Positions 32,552 through 41,891 of a DNA stretch of 64,000 nt are shown here, piece by piece (within the stretch, counting starts at the first letter, position 1; each line of letters starts with the position of its first letter). The translations under genes were made by a program, and so were the position numbers. The stretch covers positions 1,922,001-1,986,000 of the forward strand of contig OZ242253.1 in NCBI GenBank assembly GCA_965206975.1. Reading direction: 5' to 3'. Source of the DNA: JAAXGI01 sp965206975 (GTDB lineage Bacteria > Gemmatimonadota > Gemmatimonadetes > Longimicrobiales > Gaopeijiaceae). Below the pieces are notes generated by a model. The model did no database searches and was not told the DNA's origin. It was given only the letters and a program-made list of their open reading frames with translations.

Positions 32552-33651
32552 GCGAGGCAGGCGATGAGGGCCGGCATCGTTGCAAGAATGATGGGGGCCG
32601 TCGTCTCACCCTGTCCCCCTCATGAGGTGAAGAAAAGCACACCAGCCGTAAGTGAGACACCGGCTGCCATGGGGTCGGCGGCATGCGCTGGTGGTGGGTG
32701 CTGGGCTGCCCCGAGCGAGAATGCGGACACGCTGGAGAATCGATCGCGGAGAAGCGGTACGAAATCCTCAATTCGTAAGCATACCTTCTTCAGTTGGTCG
32801 TACCTGCCCGTCGAACAGCTCGGTGGGAAAGAGGCTGCCATTCGTAACGAGGAGATGGGTCGGTTCAGGTGGCAGTGTGTATCTAACTTCAAACTGCCGC
32901 GGTGAGAGACACCGCCCCAGCGGGGTGTCGGATGGCTCAACCTGCACGTGGAGTCCCATGCCCAAGCGAAACGCCACGACTCGAAGCTCCGTGCACTGGT
33001 TCGGTGCGAAGCCCTTGATCTCCAGCGTGTCACCCTAGATCTGCACTCCCGCACTCGCAGGAGGCCAAGCATCGATTTCCGGCCCGTCGATGAAGGCAGC
33101 GGGATGTTGGGGCAACGCTCGGGCATCCGGCGCCATATGGGCCTGGACAGTTCTCGTCTTTACGTGGTACCTGTCACCGCCGACGTTAACATGAACGATT
33201 TCCGTCAGGAACCCGGTGCATATGGAATGGCGTACGACCATGCCCTTGCCGACGCCGTAGGCCAAGAACTACCGGCTTGATGCAACCACGCCAGAAATGC
33301 ATGACTGCCTCTCGGAACCGAGGATTTCCACCTCAGAAATCTGCGCTTACCGTCATCTATCGCTGAGCAACCCGCCGACCTCCAAACCGCCTCTCTCGAC
33401 GCGGGAAATGGGTGTGCCTGCGACTCGATGAGGCTGGTCCATTGCCGACGCGCGGAGGACAGGAGCGCAAGGCCCGTGCCGCGGACTTCCCCGCAGGCAG
33501 GGTGGCGGACAGCGAGGAGGAGACGAGACTGGTACATCCAACTGGTCCATGACTAGGCAGGCGGGCAGTCTTCATCCGGGGGACGGGGGAGGTTATCTTG
33601 CGTCCCCTTGCGCCGTCGGGGTGCACGGGGGACAGCGCCTAGGAGTCTGAC
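32552..33651. other. 1.1-kb spacer inside the trmD-rplS ribosomal operon
   Basis: The spacer interrupts an otherwise conserved gene order. On the plus strand I find no gene. On the minus strand a degenerate frame (32768-33265) may be a gene remnant. The remaining 33266-33640 stretch has no recognisable content. The last bases before rplS carry TAGGAG, its ribosome-binding site. Confidence 0.6.
32768..33265 (-). pseudogene. Possible hypothetical gene split by an in-frame TAG
   Basis: Two minus-strand segments in one frame are separated by a single TAG at 33035-33037. The first is TEIVHVNVGGDRYHVKTRTV and QAHMAPDARALPQHP. The second is LEIKGFAPNQCTELRVVAFR, LGMGLHVQVEPSDTPLGRCL and LLVTNGSLFPTELFDG. 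Residue composition and strand-like alternation look more protein-like than the other frames here. No family is recognised. It could be a nonsense-mutated insert in the trmD-rplS spacer. Confidence 0.35.
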
Positions 33652-34002
33652 ATGGCCGATCTGTTGAGGGAACTCGAGGCGGAGCAGCTGAAGGAGGAAG
33701 TTCCCGAGTTTGCGCCGGGGGACACGGTCCGGGTTCGCTACCTCGTCCGGGAGGGGGAGAAGGAGCGGATCCAGGTCTTCGAGGGCGTCTGCCTCGGGCG
33801 AAGGGGTGGGGGGATGAGCGCGACCTTCACCGTCCGGAAGGTCTCGGGCGGCGTCGGCGTCGAGCGGGTCTTCCCCCTCCACTCCCCATTCGTGACGGGG
33901 GTCGAGGTCGTCAGGCGCGGCCGCGTGCGGCGCGCCAAGCTGTACTACCTCCGTTCGCTCCGGGGGAAGAAGGCCCGGATCCCGGAGAAGAGAAGCCGCT
34001 GA
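33652..34002 (+). CDS. rplS: 50S ribosomal protein L19
   Basis: A 116-residue L19 with FAPGDTVRVRYLVREGEKER, IQVFEGVCLGRRGGGMSATF, TVRKVSGGVGVERVFPLHSP and the C-terminal VRRAKLYYLRSLRGKKARI. It starts at an ATG with TAGGAG upstream. rnhB begins six bases after its stop. Confidence 0.97.
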   Translation: MADLLRELEAEQLKEEVPEFAPGDTVRVRYLVREGEKERIQVFEGVCLGRRGGGMSATFTVRKVSGGVGVERVFPLHSPFVTGVEVVRRGRVRRAKLYYLRSLRGKKARIPEKRSR

Positions 34003-34008
34003 CCCCGG

Positions 34009-34680
34009 ATGGTCGGGAGGTCGCCCAGCGGTTCCCCCTCCACTCCAGCCCGTGATGACTGGCCCCGGCGCCCGCTCGAGTACGAGAGAGAGTTTTGGAG
34101 CCAGGGGGTTTCGAGAATCGCCGGCGTGGACGAGGTGGGCCGGGGCCCCCTCGCGGGTCCCGTCGTGGCCGCCGCCGTCATCCTCCATCCCGGGCAACGG
34201 ATTGACGGAGCGGCAGACTCGAAGGCGCTCGCCCGAAGGAAGAGGGAGACCCTTCGGGACCGGATCGTCGCCGAGGCCCTCGGCGTGGGGATCGGCGCGG
34301 CGTCGGCCCGGGAGATCGATCGCCTGAACATCCTGCGGGCGACGCGGCTCGCGATGGAGCGCGCCGTCCGCGCCCTCCCGGCCGCCCCAGACCGCATCGT
34401 GGTGGACGGCCTCCCGCTCAAGGATCCTCCCTGGCCCCACGACGCGGTCGTCAGGGGAGACGGCCGGGTCCACACGATCAGTTGCGCATCGATCGTCGCC
34501 AAGGTGCTCCGGGACGGCCTCATGCGTCGGCTCGCGGCCAAGTATCCGAGGTACCGGTGGGACTCGAACATGGGGTACGGGACGCCGGATCACCTCCGGG
34601 CCCTCAGTGAATGGGGCCCCTCCCCTCATCACCGCCTCACCTTCCGGCCAAGCCAGCTCGAGCTCGAGCTTGAGGGCTGA
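34009..34680 (+). CDS. rnhB: Ribonuclease HII
   Basis: A 223-residue enzyme removing RNA from RNA-DNA hybrids. The catalytic DEDD set is visible as GVDEVGRGPLAGPVVAAAVI (D-E), ADSKALARRKRETLRDRI (DSK) and VVDGLPL (D), and VHTISCASIVAKVLRDGLM and NMGYGTPDHLRALSEWGPSP follow as in RNase HII. The first 25-30 residues (MVGRSPSGSPST...) are not conserved, so the true start may be further in. It closes the rplS unit. Confidence 0.94.
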   Translation: MVGRSPSGSPSTPARDDWPRRPLEYEREFWSQGVSRIAGVDEVGRGPLAGPVVAAAVILHPGQRIDGAADSKALARRKRETLRDRIVAEALGVGIGAASAREIDRLNILRATRLAMERAVRALPAAPDRIVVDGLPLKDPPWPHDAVVRGDGRVHTISCASIVAKVLRDGLMRRLAAKYPRYRWDSNMGYGTPDHLRALSEWGPSPHHRLTFRPSQLELELEG

Positions 34681-35131
34681 CCCCGTGCGGGTCGCGAGAA
34701 GGCTCATCGCGAGGTGCGCGCCGGCCCCCTGCTGGGCGTCAGGGTGGATGGGCGGTGGCCGGTAGGGAGCGAGAGCGCCTCGGCTCGGGGCTTCCCCCGC
34801 GAGCCGGAGAAGAGGCATAGCGGGCACCGTCTACGCTGCTTGTGGGGCCGGCCGTCAGGTGCCAAGTTGCGGGCCGAATCCCACAGCCGCCGGAGCTGGT
34901 CCGTAGCCGACGCTCCCGGCGAGCCCTGGGGCGGCGGACGGTCGTCCCCGGGGGCGTCCTCGGGCAGGAGCCGTGTTCCTTCGGAGCCGCCGCCGAGCGC
35001 TCGGGCTCACCTTTGTAGCGTCGATCTCGCCGTAGCCGAGGAGCCGCCGCCGGTTCTCCGGGCCCAGGAAGGACCCCCGTAGCGCCGCCGGCGCGCGACC
35101 CGCCCCCTGACCCCACCCCCGGCCTCCAGCC
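34681..35131. other. Intergenic, no gene supported
   Basis: The 451 bp between rnhB and the transporter gene are very GC-rich. A yraN-type gene often follows rnhB, but I find no frame with its motifs here. No terminator with a T-run is visible. Confidence 0.45.
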
Positions 35132-37357
35132 ATGCGCACCACGCCAGACGAACCGCGAACCGGGCACGGCTTCGGAACCGCGCCGGTCTTCCTGACCACG
35201 ATCAGCACGATCCTCGGGGCGATTATGTTCCTGCGGTTCGGCTACGCGGTGGGGAACCTGGGGCTCCTCGGAGCCTTCTCCCTCATCCTGCTCGGGCATG
35301 CCGTCACGATACCGACGGCCCTCGCGATCGCGGAGATCGCCACGAACCGGAGGGTGGAGGGCGGCGGCGAATACTTCATCATCTCGCGCTCGTTCGGCAC
35401 CACGATCGGCGGGGCCATCGGCTTCAGCCTCTACCTCTCGCAGGCGATCTCCGTGGCCTTCTACCTCATCGCCTTCGCCGAGGCCTTCCGCCCGGTGGGA
35501 ATCTGGCTCGAGGGCGTCACGGGTCTGGGATTCGAGCCTCGGATCATCTCCCTCCCGGCGACGCTGATCCTGGTGGGCATCGTCCTCTTTCGCGGGGCCG
35601 ACGTGGGCGTCCGGGCACTCTGGGGGGTGGCGGCGATCCTCATGCTGTCCCTTGTCCTCTTCTTTTTGGGATCCTCCCCGGCCGAGATCCGGCCCGACGC
35701 GGCGCTGCTCGTCTCGGACCTCCCCGACGCGGACCCCTTCATCATGGTCTTTGCGATCGTCTTCCCGGCCTTCACCGGCATGACGGCCGGCGTCGGCCTC
35801 TCCGGAGACCTGGCGAATCCGCGTCGATCCATCCCCCTGGGGATCCTGTCCGCGACCCTCGTCGGGATGGCCGTCTACTTCGTCGTCGTCGTGAAGCTCG
35901 CCACCTCCGCGGGTGCGGAGCTCCTCGCCGAGGATCAGCTCGTCATGAGCCGGATTGCCATCTGGGGCCCGATCATCCCGATCGGCCTCGCGGCGGCCAC
36001 GCTCTCCTCCGCGATCGGCTCGATCCTGGTGGCGCCCAGGACCCTCCAGGCCCTGGCATCGGATCGGATCATCCCCGCCCCGGGAGTCAACAGTCTTCTC
36101 GCCGAAGGCACCGGTGAGGCGAACGAGCCCCGAAATGCGACGCTCGTAACGGCCGTCATCGCGCTTGTCGTCGTTCTGCTCGGAAGCGTCGACCTCGTGG
36201 CCAGAATCGTGTCCATGTTCTTCATGGTCACCTACGGAGCGCTCTGCGCGATCTCCTTCCTCGAGCATTTCGCCGCCCGCCCCTCCTACCGGCCCAGCTT
36301 CCGGTCAAAGTGGTACATCAGCCTCTTCGGGGCCGTCATCTGCCTCCTCCTCATGCTCCAGATGGATCTCATGTTCGCGGTCCTCGCGATCGTCGTCATG
36401 TGCGCCCTCTACCTGGGAATCCGGCGGAGCCGCGGGGGAGTGGACGACCTGGCCGCCATCTTCCACGGGGTGATGACGCAGGCCACGCGCTACCTCCAGG
36501 TCCGCCTCCAGAAGATCGCGCCGGACGACTGGCGTCCGAGCGTCATCACGATCACGGGGCGGACCCACGACCGCTTCGCCCCGATGCAGATGCTGGAATG
36601 GCTCTGCCACCGCTACGGCTTCGGCACCTATCTCCACTACATCCAGGGACGTCTCGAGCCGGAGACCTTCGAGGAGAGCCGGAAGGTCCAGCGCCGGCTC
36701 GTGGAGAGCATAGAGGAACGAAAGGGGGCGATCTACGTGGACACGATGATCAGCCCATCGCTCGCCTCCGCGCTCGCACAGAGCCTCCAGATGCCGGGCG
36801 TATCCGGCATGGAGAACAACACGATCCTCTTCGAGCTGGGCACGGAGGATCCGCCGGAGGTTCTGGACGAGGTCATGGACGGCCTCGCTCTGGCGGCGGC
36901 GCCTCACATGAATCGGCTCGTGCTCCGCCATGGGCCCAACTTCTTCGGGTTGCGGAAGACGATCCACGTGTGGCTAACCTGGAGCGATGCCCAAAACGCG
37001 AACCTGATGATCCTCCTTGCCTATATCCTCCTCGGCCACCGGGACTGGCGTGGGGCGGAGATCGACATCTTCGCGGTCTATCCGAGGCGGGAGGCGCGGG
37101 AGCGGGGAGAGGCGCTCCAGTCGATGATCGCGGAAGGGCGGCTTCTCATCAGCGAGAAGAACCTCACGGTGATCCCCACCGACGAGGACGTCGACTTCGA
37201 CCGCCTGGTCGAGGACCGTTCGGTGGCGGCCGACCTCGTGCTCCTCGGGTTCACGAACGAGCGTATCGATCGCCGAGGGAGTGAGCTCTTCCAGCGGTTT
37301 CCCGCGCTACGGGACGTTCTCTTCGTCGCGGCCGAGGAGACGATCCAGATCGACTAG
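35132..37357 (+). CDS. Cation-chloride-cotransporter-like / APC-superfamily permease
   Basis: A 741-residue protein. About 12 transmembrane segments fill the first 430 residues. The opening TTISTILGAIMFLRFGYAVG and NLGLLGAFSLILLGH is diagnostic of the CCC (SLC12) branch of the APC superfamily. EIATNRRVEGGGEYFIISRS and FTGMTAGVGLSGDLANPRRS fit the same family. The C-terminal 300 residues are soluble (WRPSVITITGRTHDRFAPMQ, LHYIQGRLEPETFEESRKV), as in CCC transporters. Bacterial homologues are poorly characterised. The substrate (Na/K/Cl or amino acids) is unknown. It is monocistronic, downstream of rnhB. Confidence 0.88.
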   Translation: MRTTPDEPRTGHGFGTAPVFLTTISTILGAIMFLRFGYAVGNLGLLGAFSLILLGHAVTIPTALAIAEIATNRRVEGGGEYFIISRSFGTTIGGAIGFSLYLSQAISVAFYLIAFAEAFRPVGIWLEGVTGLGFEPRIISLPATLILVGIVLFRGADVGVRALWGVAAILMLSLVLFFLGSSPAEIRPDAALLVSDLPDADPFIMVFAIVFPAFTGMTAGVGLSGDLANPRRSIPLGILSATLVGMAVYFVVVVKLATSAGAELLAEDQLVMSRIAIWGPIIPIGLAAATLSSAIGSILVAPRTLQALASDRIIPAPGVNSLLAEGTGEANEPRNATLVTAVIALVVVLLGSVDLVARIVSMFFMVTYGALCAISFLEHFAARPSYRPSFRSKWYISLFGAVICLLLMLQMDLMFAVLAIVVMCALYLGIRRSRGGVDDLAAIFHGVMTQATRYLQVRLQKIAPDDWRPSVITITGRTHDRFAPMQMLEWLCHRYGFGTYLHYIQGRLEPETFEESRKVQRRLVESIEERKGAIYVDTMISPSLASALAQSLQMPGVSGMENNTILFELGTEDPPEVLDEVMDGLALAAAPHMNRLVLRHGPNFFGLRKTIHVWLTWSDAQNANLMILLAYILLGHRDWRGAEIDIFAVYPRREARERGEALQSMIAEGRLLISEKNLTVIPTDEDVDFDRLVEDRSVAADLVLLGFTNERIDRRGSELFQRFPALRDVLFVAAEETIQID

Positions 37358-37634
37358 CCGTCGGAAAACCGCCCGCGGGGGGCGTCGCGGCACCCGCGCG
37401 GCACCCACAGCGGCACCGATGCGGCGTGCCACCAGATCTCGGCGTCGCCAGGCCGCGGCAGCCGAAACCCCGCGACTGAAGAGCACCTCGAGAGCCGGCT
37501 CACGGGAGAGGGCCGCCCTACTGTCCGGAGAATCCGGACCGGTTCAAGGTAGACATCGAGCGCGACGCCGTCGCGACGGCGGGTCTCCGTCACCTACGCC
37601 CTGGCGACGGTCGATTCTCGCCCGCCTCGGTCAA

Positions 37635-37994
37635 CTACCCGCGGTACTTGGCTGCCGTCCCTATGCTCAGGTGGGCCCAGACCGCACGGGAATACTGGAA
37701 TAGGACGGGCACAAGGGCGAGATGCACGGCGGCGGCGGCGGCGATGGCCGCTAGCACGCCCACTCTGGGGCCGAGGAACCGGAGAGATGCAACTCCCAGC
37801 GCCAAGAACTCAACGACACCCACCACGTAGCTGATGTACATCGCTCCCTGAAAGAACCCCGCTTCCCTCATGAACCGATGACCACAGACGGGGCAGCGCT
37901 CCACCATCGTCAGCATCCCGGAAAACATGTGGCCCGTCAGGCAGACAGGACAACGCCTCGCGAGTACGGCTCGTAGTCGGGGAGAAGGGCCCAT
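37635..37994 (-). CDS. DUF983 membrane protein
   Basis: A 119-residue protein (start at ATG 37994; a longer form from 38036 is possible). An N-terminal zinc-ribbon-like pair, RRCPVCLTGHMFSGMLTMVE and RCPVCGHRFMREAGFF, is followed by two transmembrane helices (AMYISYVVGVVEFLALGVAS and LAAIAAAAAVHLALVPVLF). This is the DUF983 architecture. Function is unknown, and the family is often near cytochrome oxidase genes, which are not present here. Confidence 0.85.
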   Translation of the reverse strand: MGPSPRLRAVLARRCPVCLTGHMFSGMLTMVERCPVCGHRFMREAGFFQGAMYISYVVGVVEFLALGVASLRFLGPRVGVLAAIAAAAAVHLALVPVLFQYSRAVWAHLSIGTAAKYRG

Positions 37995-38628
37995 GATGTC
38001 GTCGTGCAACCCTCCGGGGAGCACGGGGGTCCACATTTGCGATCCGGACGAAGGGAGGTACTGGATTCCCGGAGCGAATGCGCCTGGACCCGCTGTGGCA
38101 GCCTCAGCGTCCGGCGCGCTACCCTATTCCCTCTGGAAGGTGGTCATCTTCTCTCCCGTGCGAACTGGGTGGCTCGTCGCCGGAACCGTGCGCGTCGAAT
38201 ATTCGGCTCGCTCACCACGCATCTTGTTTGCGAAGACCGGTCGCGTCAGCCGGTTGTGCGTGGTAGAGATGATGTGATTCACGGCAACGGATCGTCTACG
38301 TTCAACTGGGGCTGCACGATCTGCCGCACCTGCCGTGGGAAGATATCTGATTCCAGCGTACTGAAATCGCCGGAACGCGGCATGAAACGGCGGGAATGCG
38401 GCTCGTATCAGCTCCCATCCGAGGGACACAGCCACAGACGTTCCAGGCCACCCCGCCGATTCGCCTTGACGCCGTCGAGATCGCCGTAGGCCGTCGGATT
38501 GGAGTACGCTGCCGACGGTACCGTGAACGACTGGATGTTCACGATCGGGACGCCGGGCACGGCGAAGCCGCACAGGACATCCAGGCTGACGATGCGGTCG
38601 CCAGATGCGACCGGACCGGTGGAGTGGC
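37995..38628. other. Intergenic with IS481 start remnant
   Basis: No intact gene is visible. At 38130-38163 the minus strand carries GCACGGGAGAGAAGATGACC and a few following bases, nearly identical to the translation start of the IS481 transposase at 14423-14456, so a tiny IS481 remnant is present. A 32-bp segment at 38222-38253 is repeated at 40523-40555. Confidence 0.6.
38222..38253. repeat. 32-bp repeat shared with 40523-40555
   Basis: The segment TCTTGTT(T/C)GCGAAGA is followed by CCGGTCGCGTCAGCCGG at both sites, with one substitution and one indel. Both lie in non-coding DNA about 2.3 kb apart on the same strand. The origin is unknown. Confidence 0.75.
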
Positions 38629-39048
38629 TCAGCTGCCGCCTGTGCTCATTCGGGCATCGAGGGTCATGCCGTCCTCATCCATCGTGCCCCAGAGCACCGC
38701 GGCGCCGGCGGCGGTGATGATCGACGGATAGAAGAGCACCTGGCTGCCCTCCATGAACCAGCCCCAGGGGTCCAGCACTGATTGCCACACGGCCGCCGCG
38801 GTGACGGCTAGGATGAGGAACATCACGGGATAGGTGCGCCTCCGCCACAGCCCGAGGACGACCAGCACGCCGAGCAGCGTCTCGGCCGCGCCGAACACAT
38901 ACAGGAAGAAGGCGTTGCTGCCGATCCCGAGGTAGAACGAATCGGCAACCGCCACGCCGTGCTCCACGTTCACGATCTTGTCCAGCCCCCACAGCACCAG
39001 CAGCCACCCCGTGCTCACTCGCAGTGCGAACAGTCCCCAACGCTTCAT
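38629..39048 (-). CDS. DoxX-family membrane protein
   Basis: A 139-residue protein from the ATG at 39048, which has AGGAGG upstream. A longer form from 39141 lacks a ribosome-binding site. Four hydrophobic helices are visible: FALRVSTGWLLVLWGLDKIV, FFLYVFGAAETLLGVLVVLG, TYPVMFLILAVTAAAVW and VLFYPSIITAAGAAVLWG. The RxxxGxxxLxxGxxK pattern of the first helix is the DoxX/DoxD signature. Family members are linked to thiosulfate or quinone redox but most are uncharacterised. It has no operon partners. Confidence 0.8.
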   Translation of the reverse strand: MKRWGLFALRVSTGWLLVLWGLDKIVNVEHGVAVADSFYLGIGSNAFFLYVFGAAETLLGVLVVLGLWRRRTYPVMFLILAVTAAAVWQSVLDPWGWFMEGSQVLFYPSIITAAGAAVLWGTMDEDGMTLDARMSTGGS

Positions 39049-39785
39049 GCTTGCCTCCTGTGGGATTCCCGTGCGGGCCAGCCAGCGGTGTGTCGCTGCC
39101 AATGTGCCGCGACGCATGTCGGCGCCAACTGCAGGTGGCATTGTTTGGCGGTGGGGGAGGGCACGTCAAGCAGGCCGCCGCTTGACCTGTCCCGGGGACC
39201 GGCGGGCATCCTGAGACCTGCGCCGCCGTGTCGCCCCGCTTTCCTCGCTCATGCTCTCGTGATCCCATGCCGCCGCGCTTCGCTGCGATATCTGCGCCAT
39301 AACGACATCAACCGGGACTTCGCCAGAAAGAATTGCAAAGACCTGCAGGTGCCCCGGCCAGACATCTAACGCGGTTTTCAGAGCGCTCGGCGTACTAGGT
39401 CGGGGCGAGGCGAACCCTGCCTCCGGGTGCGAGAGATCCTAGACGCCACCCGCGCCGTTCTTGATCGCTTCGCCGGAGGCGAAGGTGACCGAGACCCGTG
39501 CCCAACTTCACGACCGACGCATCCGGATTGAGCTCGGATCCGGGCACCCAGGGGAAGCGTCGCGGGGGCAGTTATGGGGGCAACCGGGATCGGCCGATCG
39601 TAGAACGGCCCATACTTCAAATGCCTCCATCCCCGATAACGAAATCCGCCAATTGAATTCCGGTCTCGTGCTAAGGCCATGAGCACCCGACACTTGCGAC
39701 CTCCCGCAGGAGCTCCGGACCCGCTGCAGGGCGCCGGCGAGCTCGCCGGCGCCGCGGAGGCCTCGAGGAGCGGCGGACGCCGTCG
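39049..39785. other. Intergenic, mostly unrecognised
   Basis: No gene is supported across 737 bp. A perfect hairpin CTTCGCC-GGA-GGCGAAG lies at 39468-39484 and a 24-bp palindrome at 39730-39753. A short plus-strand stretch (REILDATRAVLDRFAGGEGD) near 39430-39490 looks coding-like but is too short to identify. Confidence 0.45.
39730..39753. promoter_or_regulatory. 24-bp perfect palindrome upstream of mazE-like gene
   Basis: The half-site GGCGCCGGCGAG is followed directly by its exact complement CTCGCCGGCGCC. It sits about 95 bp before the chosen mazE start. MazE/AbrB-type antitoxins usually autoregulate through palindromes, so this is a candidate operator, though the position could also suit a hairpin terminator without a T-run. 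Confidence 0.4.
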
Positions 39786-39848
39786 GTGACAAAGGTAAGG
39801 AAGTTACTTACGCTAGGACGCGTGCCCAACCAACCCGAGGTGAGTGCC

Positions 39849-40067
39849 GTGATCGTCAGCAAGCTGACTTCCAAGGCCCAGACCACCATCCCGCAGCCGA
39901 TCCGCGTGGTGCTCGGACTGCAGCCAGGGGACGAGCTTTCGTACGAGATCGTCGATGGGCGAGTCATGCTCGCCAAGGTGCAAAGAGGGACCACGCCGGA
40001 CGACCCGTTCCGCACCTTCGAGGAGTGGCACTCGGAAGCGGATACCACGGCCTATGCGGACCTTTGA
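39849..40067 (+). CDS. AbrB/MazE-type antitoxin
   Basis: A 72-residue protein from the GTG at 39849, with GAGGT seven bases upstream. Earlier in-frame starts give a non-homologous leader. The SpoVT/AbrB swapped-hairpin domain reads SKLTSKAQTTIPQPIRVVLG followed by LQPGDELSYEIVDGRVMLAK. The C-terminal tail (DDPFRTFEEWHSEADTTAYA) is the flexible part that wraps the toxin. Its 3' end overlaps the start of the toxin reading frame (40054) by 14 bp, so the pair was translationally coupled. Confidence 0.85.
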   Translation: MIVSKLTSKAQTTIPQPIRVVLGLQPGDELSYEIVDGRVMLAKVQRGTTPDDPFRTFEEWHSEADTTAYADL

Positions 40068-40399
40068 GCGCGGTGACGTGATCAAGGTGCCGTTCCCGTA
40101 CACGGACCGCGCGACGCGGCAGTCGCGACCAGCCGTGGTGGTCTCGACGGCTCAACTCCAGGATCTGCACGGGCTCTTGTGGGTCGTCATGATTACCAGC
40201 ACCGAGAACCGAGGGTGGCCCGACGATGTGCCGGTCGCCAACCTGAAGCTGGCGGGCCTGCCTGCCCGTCCCCTCCCTCATCTGCAGCGCCAAGATAGCG
40301 ATGATCGACGCGTCTGACGCCTCGAAGCTGGGGCGGGTGTCGGCGGCCCAGCTCAGACAGGTCACGGGCAAGATCAGACAGAGGTTGGGGGCTTTGTGA
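40054..40399 (+). pseudogene. MazF/PemK-type toxin, frameshifted
   Basis: The frame starts at the ATG at 40054 (MRTFERGDVIKVPFPYTDRA, TRQSRPAVVVSTAQL, WVVMITSTENRGWPDDVPVA). This is the PemK/MazF fold with the RPAVV block. At about 40265-40290 the frame shifts. The proper C-terminus (SAKIAMIDASDASKLGRVSA, QLRQVTGKIRQRLGAL) is found in another frame, ending at TGA 40397-40399. A single-base change therefore kills the toxin while the antitoxin gene is intact, a common end state for such pairs. Confidence 0.8.
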
Positions 40400-40522
40400 A
40401 TGGTGCGGTAGAAGCGCCCTGCAGAAGCGCTCTCATGTCCAACCCGAGATTCCGGGCGTACATCGCGGGGCCGATGAAGCGTTCGCTCTATCGCCTCTGG
40501 AGTTAGTCTACGGAGGATGGGG

Positions 40523-40555
40523 TCTTGTTCGCGAAGAGCCGGTCGCGTCAGCCGG
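40523..40555. repeat. 32-bp repeat shared with 38222-38253
   Basis: Second copy of the CCGGTCGCGTCAGCCGG-containing repeat, between the broken toxin gene and the amidohydrolase gene. Confidence 0.75.
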
Positions 40556-40628
40556 GACCGGGCAGGCGGACGCGTGTGAGTAGGGACGTGTTCGCGGCGA
40601 ATCTGAAACGACACTAGGAGGTCGGCTC

Positions 40629-41891
40629 GTGACCGAATTTGCTGGACGTAGGTTGGCTTTGGGCACTGCCCGGGGAATCCAGTCGTACCCGCTGCGCGTG
40701 GTGGGACTGATGGTCACGGTGTTGCCGACGCTGGTGGCATGCGCAACCCAAACCCAGCAGGGCCCTCCCAGCCCCTCGGTGCCCGTGCCTGCGAGTCCGG
40801 CGTTGCAGGTTCCCCTCACGGCCGACGCCCACCTCCATATCCTGGACTTCTTGCAGAACGGCGAATACCTCGTCGATGGGCGGCTGGTCTACAGCTCTCC
40901 GGCCAACACCCCGGCCGCTGGCGAACGGGGCCGGCGCATCGAGGCGGTGCTGTGGGCCATGGACCAGGCCAACGTGAGCCACGCGGTCATCTCGGGCATG
41001 CCGTTTCTCAAGAAATGGGCGGAGGGTGACCCCGCCCGCCCGGCGTATTACCTGGATAGCAGTTCCCGCGTCGTGCGAGCGCGAGACACTGACTATGTCC
41101 TGGCGCTAGCGATCGAAGACTACCGCCGGGAGCACGGGGCGGCGGCCCAGCTCGAACGGCTGTTCCCGCTTGTCTCCGGATTCGACGGGACGGACCTCGG
41201 TGCGGTGGACATGATCATAAAGCGCATCAAGGAATTCCCCGGTGTGTTCAGGGGAATCGGCGAGGTGATGTCTCGCCACGATGACTTGACCAACCTGACG
41301 ACCGGAGAGCGTCCTCATGCGGATCACCCGGCGCTCTTCCGCATCTTCGACTTCGCTGGCCGAGTCGGTCTCCCCGTGAGCATTCACCACAACATTGCCG
41401 CCGTCTCCCCGCAAGGAGAAGCGAGGGACGCCGACTATCTTCCGGAGCTGCTGCGTGCGTTCGACGAGTTCCCCAACACGACCTTCATCTGGTGCCATGC
41501 CGGCATCAGCCGTCGCATCGTCGTCGATTCTCTTCCAGAAGTTCTGGCGTCGGTACTTGCAACTCACAGAAACCACGTCTACATCGACCTTTCCTGGGTG
41601 GTCTACGAAGACTACGTGCTACAGGACCTGAGTGCATGGACGGGATTGATCGAGCAATACCCCGACAACTTCGTGATCGGATCAGATGCGGTTGGGCGCT
41701 ACGAGGGGTACGAGGACACCGTCCGCCGGTACGACCGGCTCCTATCGAGACTCACCACTGGCGTTGCCGAGAAGGTGGCCCGGGACAACCTCCTGCGAAT
41801 CATGCCGGAGGACGGGACCACGCTCGCCCCCGGTTACGTCTATCCGGAAGAGGCTTATACACGGAGAGGAAGTCCCGACCGGTCCCGGTAA
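40629..41891 (+). CDS. Amidohydrolase-family lipoprotein (TIM-barrel metal-dependent hydrolase)
   Basis: A 420-residue protein starting at a GTG with AGGAGG eight bases upstream. The N-terminal signal ends in the lipobox TLVAC, followed by a Pro/Ser linker. The amidohydrolase_2-like barrel contains ADAHLHILDF (HxH), GVFRGIGEVMSRHDDLTNL, GLPVSIHHNIAAVSPQGEAR, TTFIWCHAGISRR (metal histidine) and NFVIGSDAVGRYEGYED (catalytic aspartate). These histidines and the Asp match the family's metal ligands. Members include decarboxylases and lactonases. The substrate is unknown. Its promoter region has been reshuffled: MazEF debris and a short repeat lie directly upstream. Confidence 0.82.
   Translation: MTEFAGRRLALGTARGIQSYPLRVVGLMVTVLPTLVACATQTQQGPPSPSVPVPASPALQVPLTADAHLHILDFLQNGEYLVDGRLVYSSPANTPAAGERGRRIEAVLWAMDQANVSHAVISGMPFLKKWAEGDPARPAYYLDSSSRVVRARDTDYVLALAIEDYRREHGAAAQLERLFPLVSGFDGTDLGAVDMIIKRIKEFPGVFRGIGEVMSRHDDLTNLTTGERPHADHPALFRIFDFAGRVGLPVSIHHNIAAVSPQGEARDADYLPELLRAFDEFPNTTFIWCHAGISRRIVVDSLPEVLASVLATHRNHVYIDLSWVVYEDYVLQDLSAWTGLIEQYPDNFVIGSDAVGRYEGYEDTVRRYDRLLSRLTTGVAEKVARDNLLRIMPEDGTTLAPGYVYPEEAYTRRGSPDRSR

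Noticed and set aside
34739..36268. Minus-strand open frame of about 509 codons, highly charged, over the transporter gene
   Set aside because: Antisense to a clear membrane transporter. The Asp/Arg/Glu/His-rich sequence is the complement of hydrophobic codons, and no ribosome-binding site or motif supports it.
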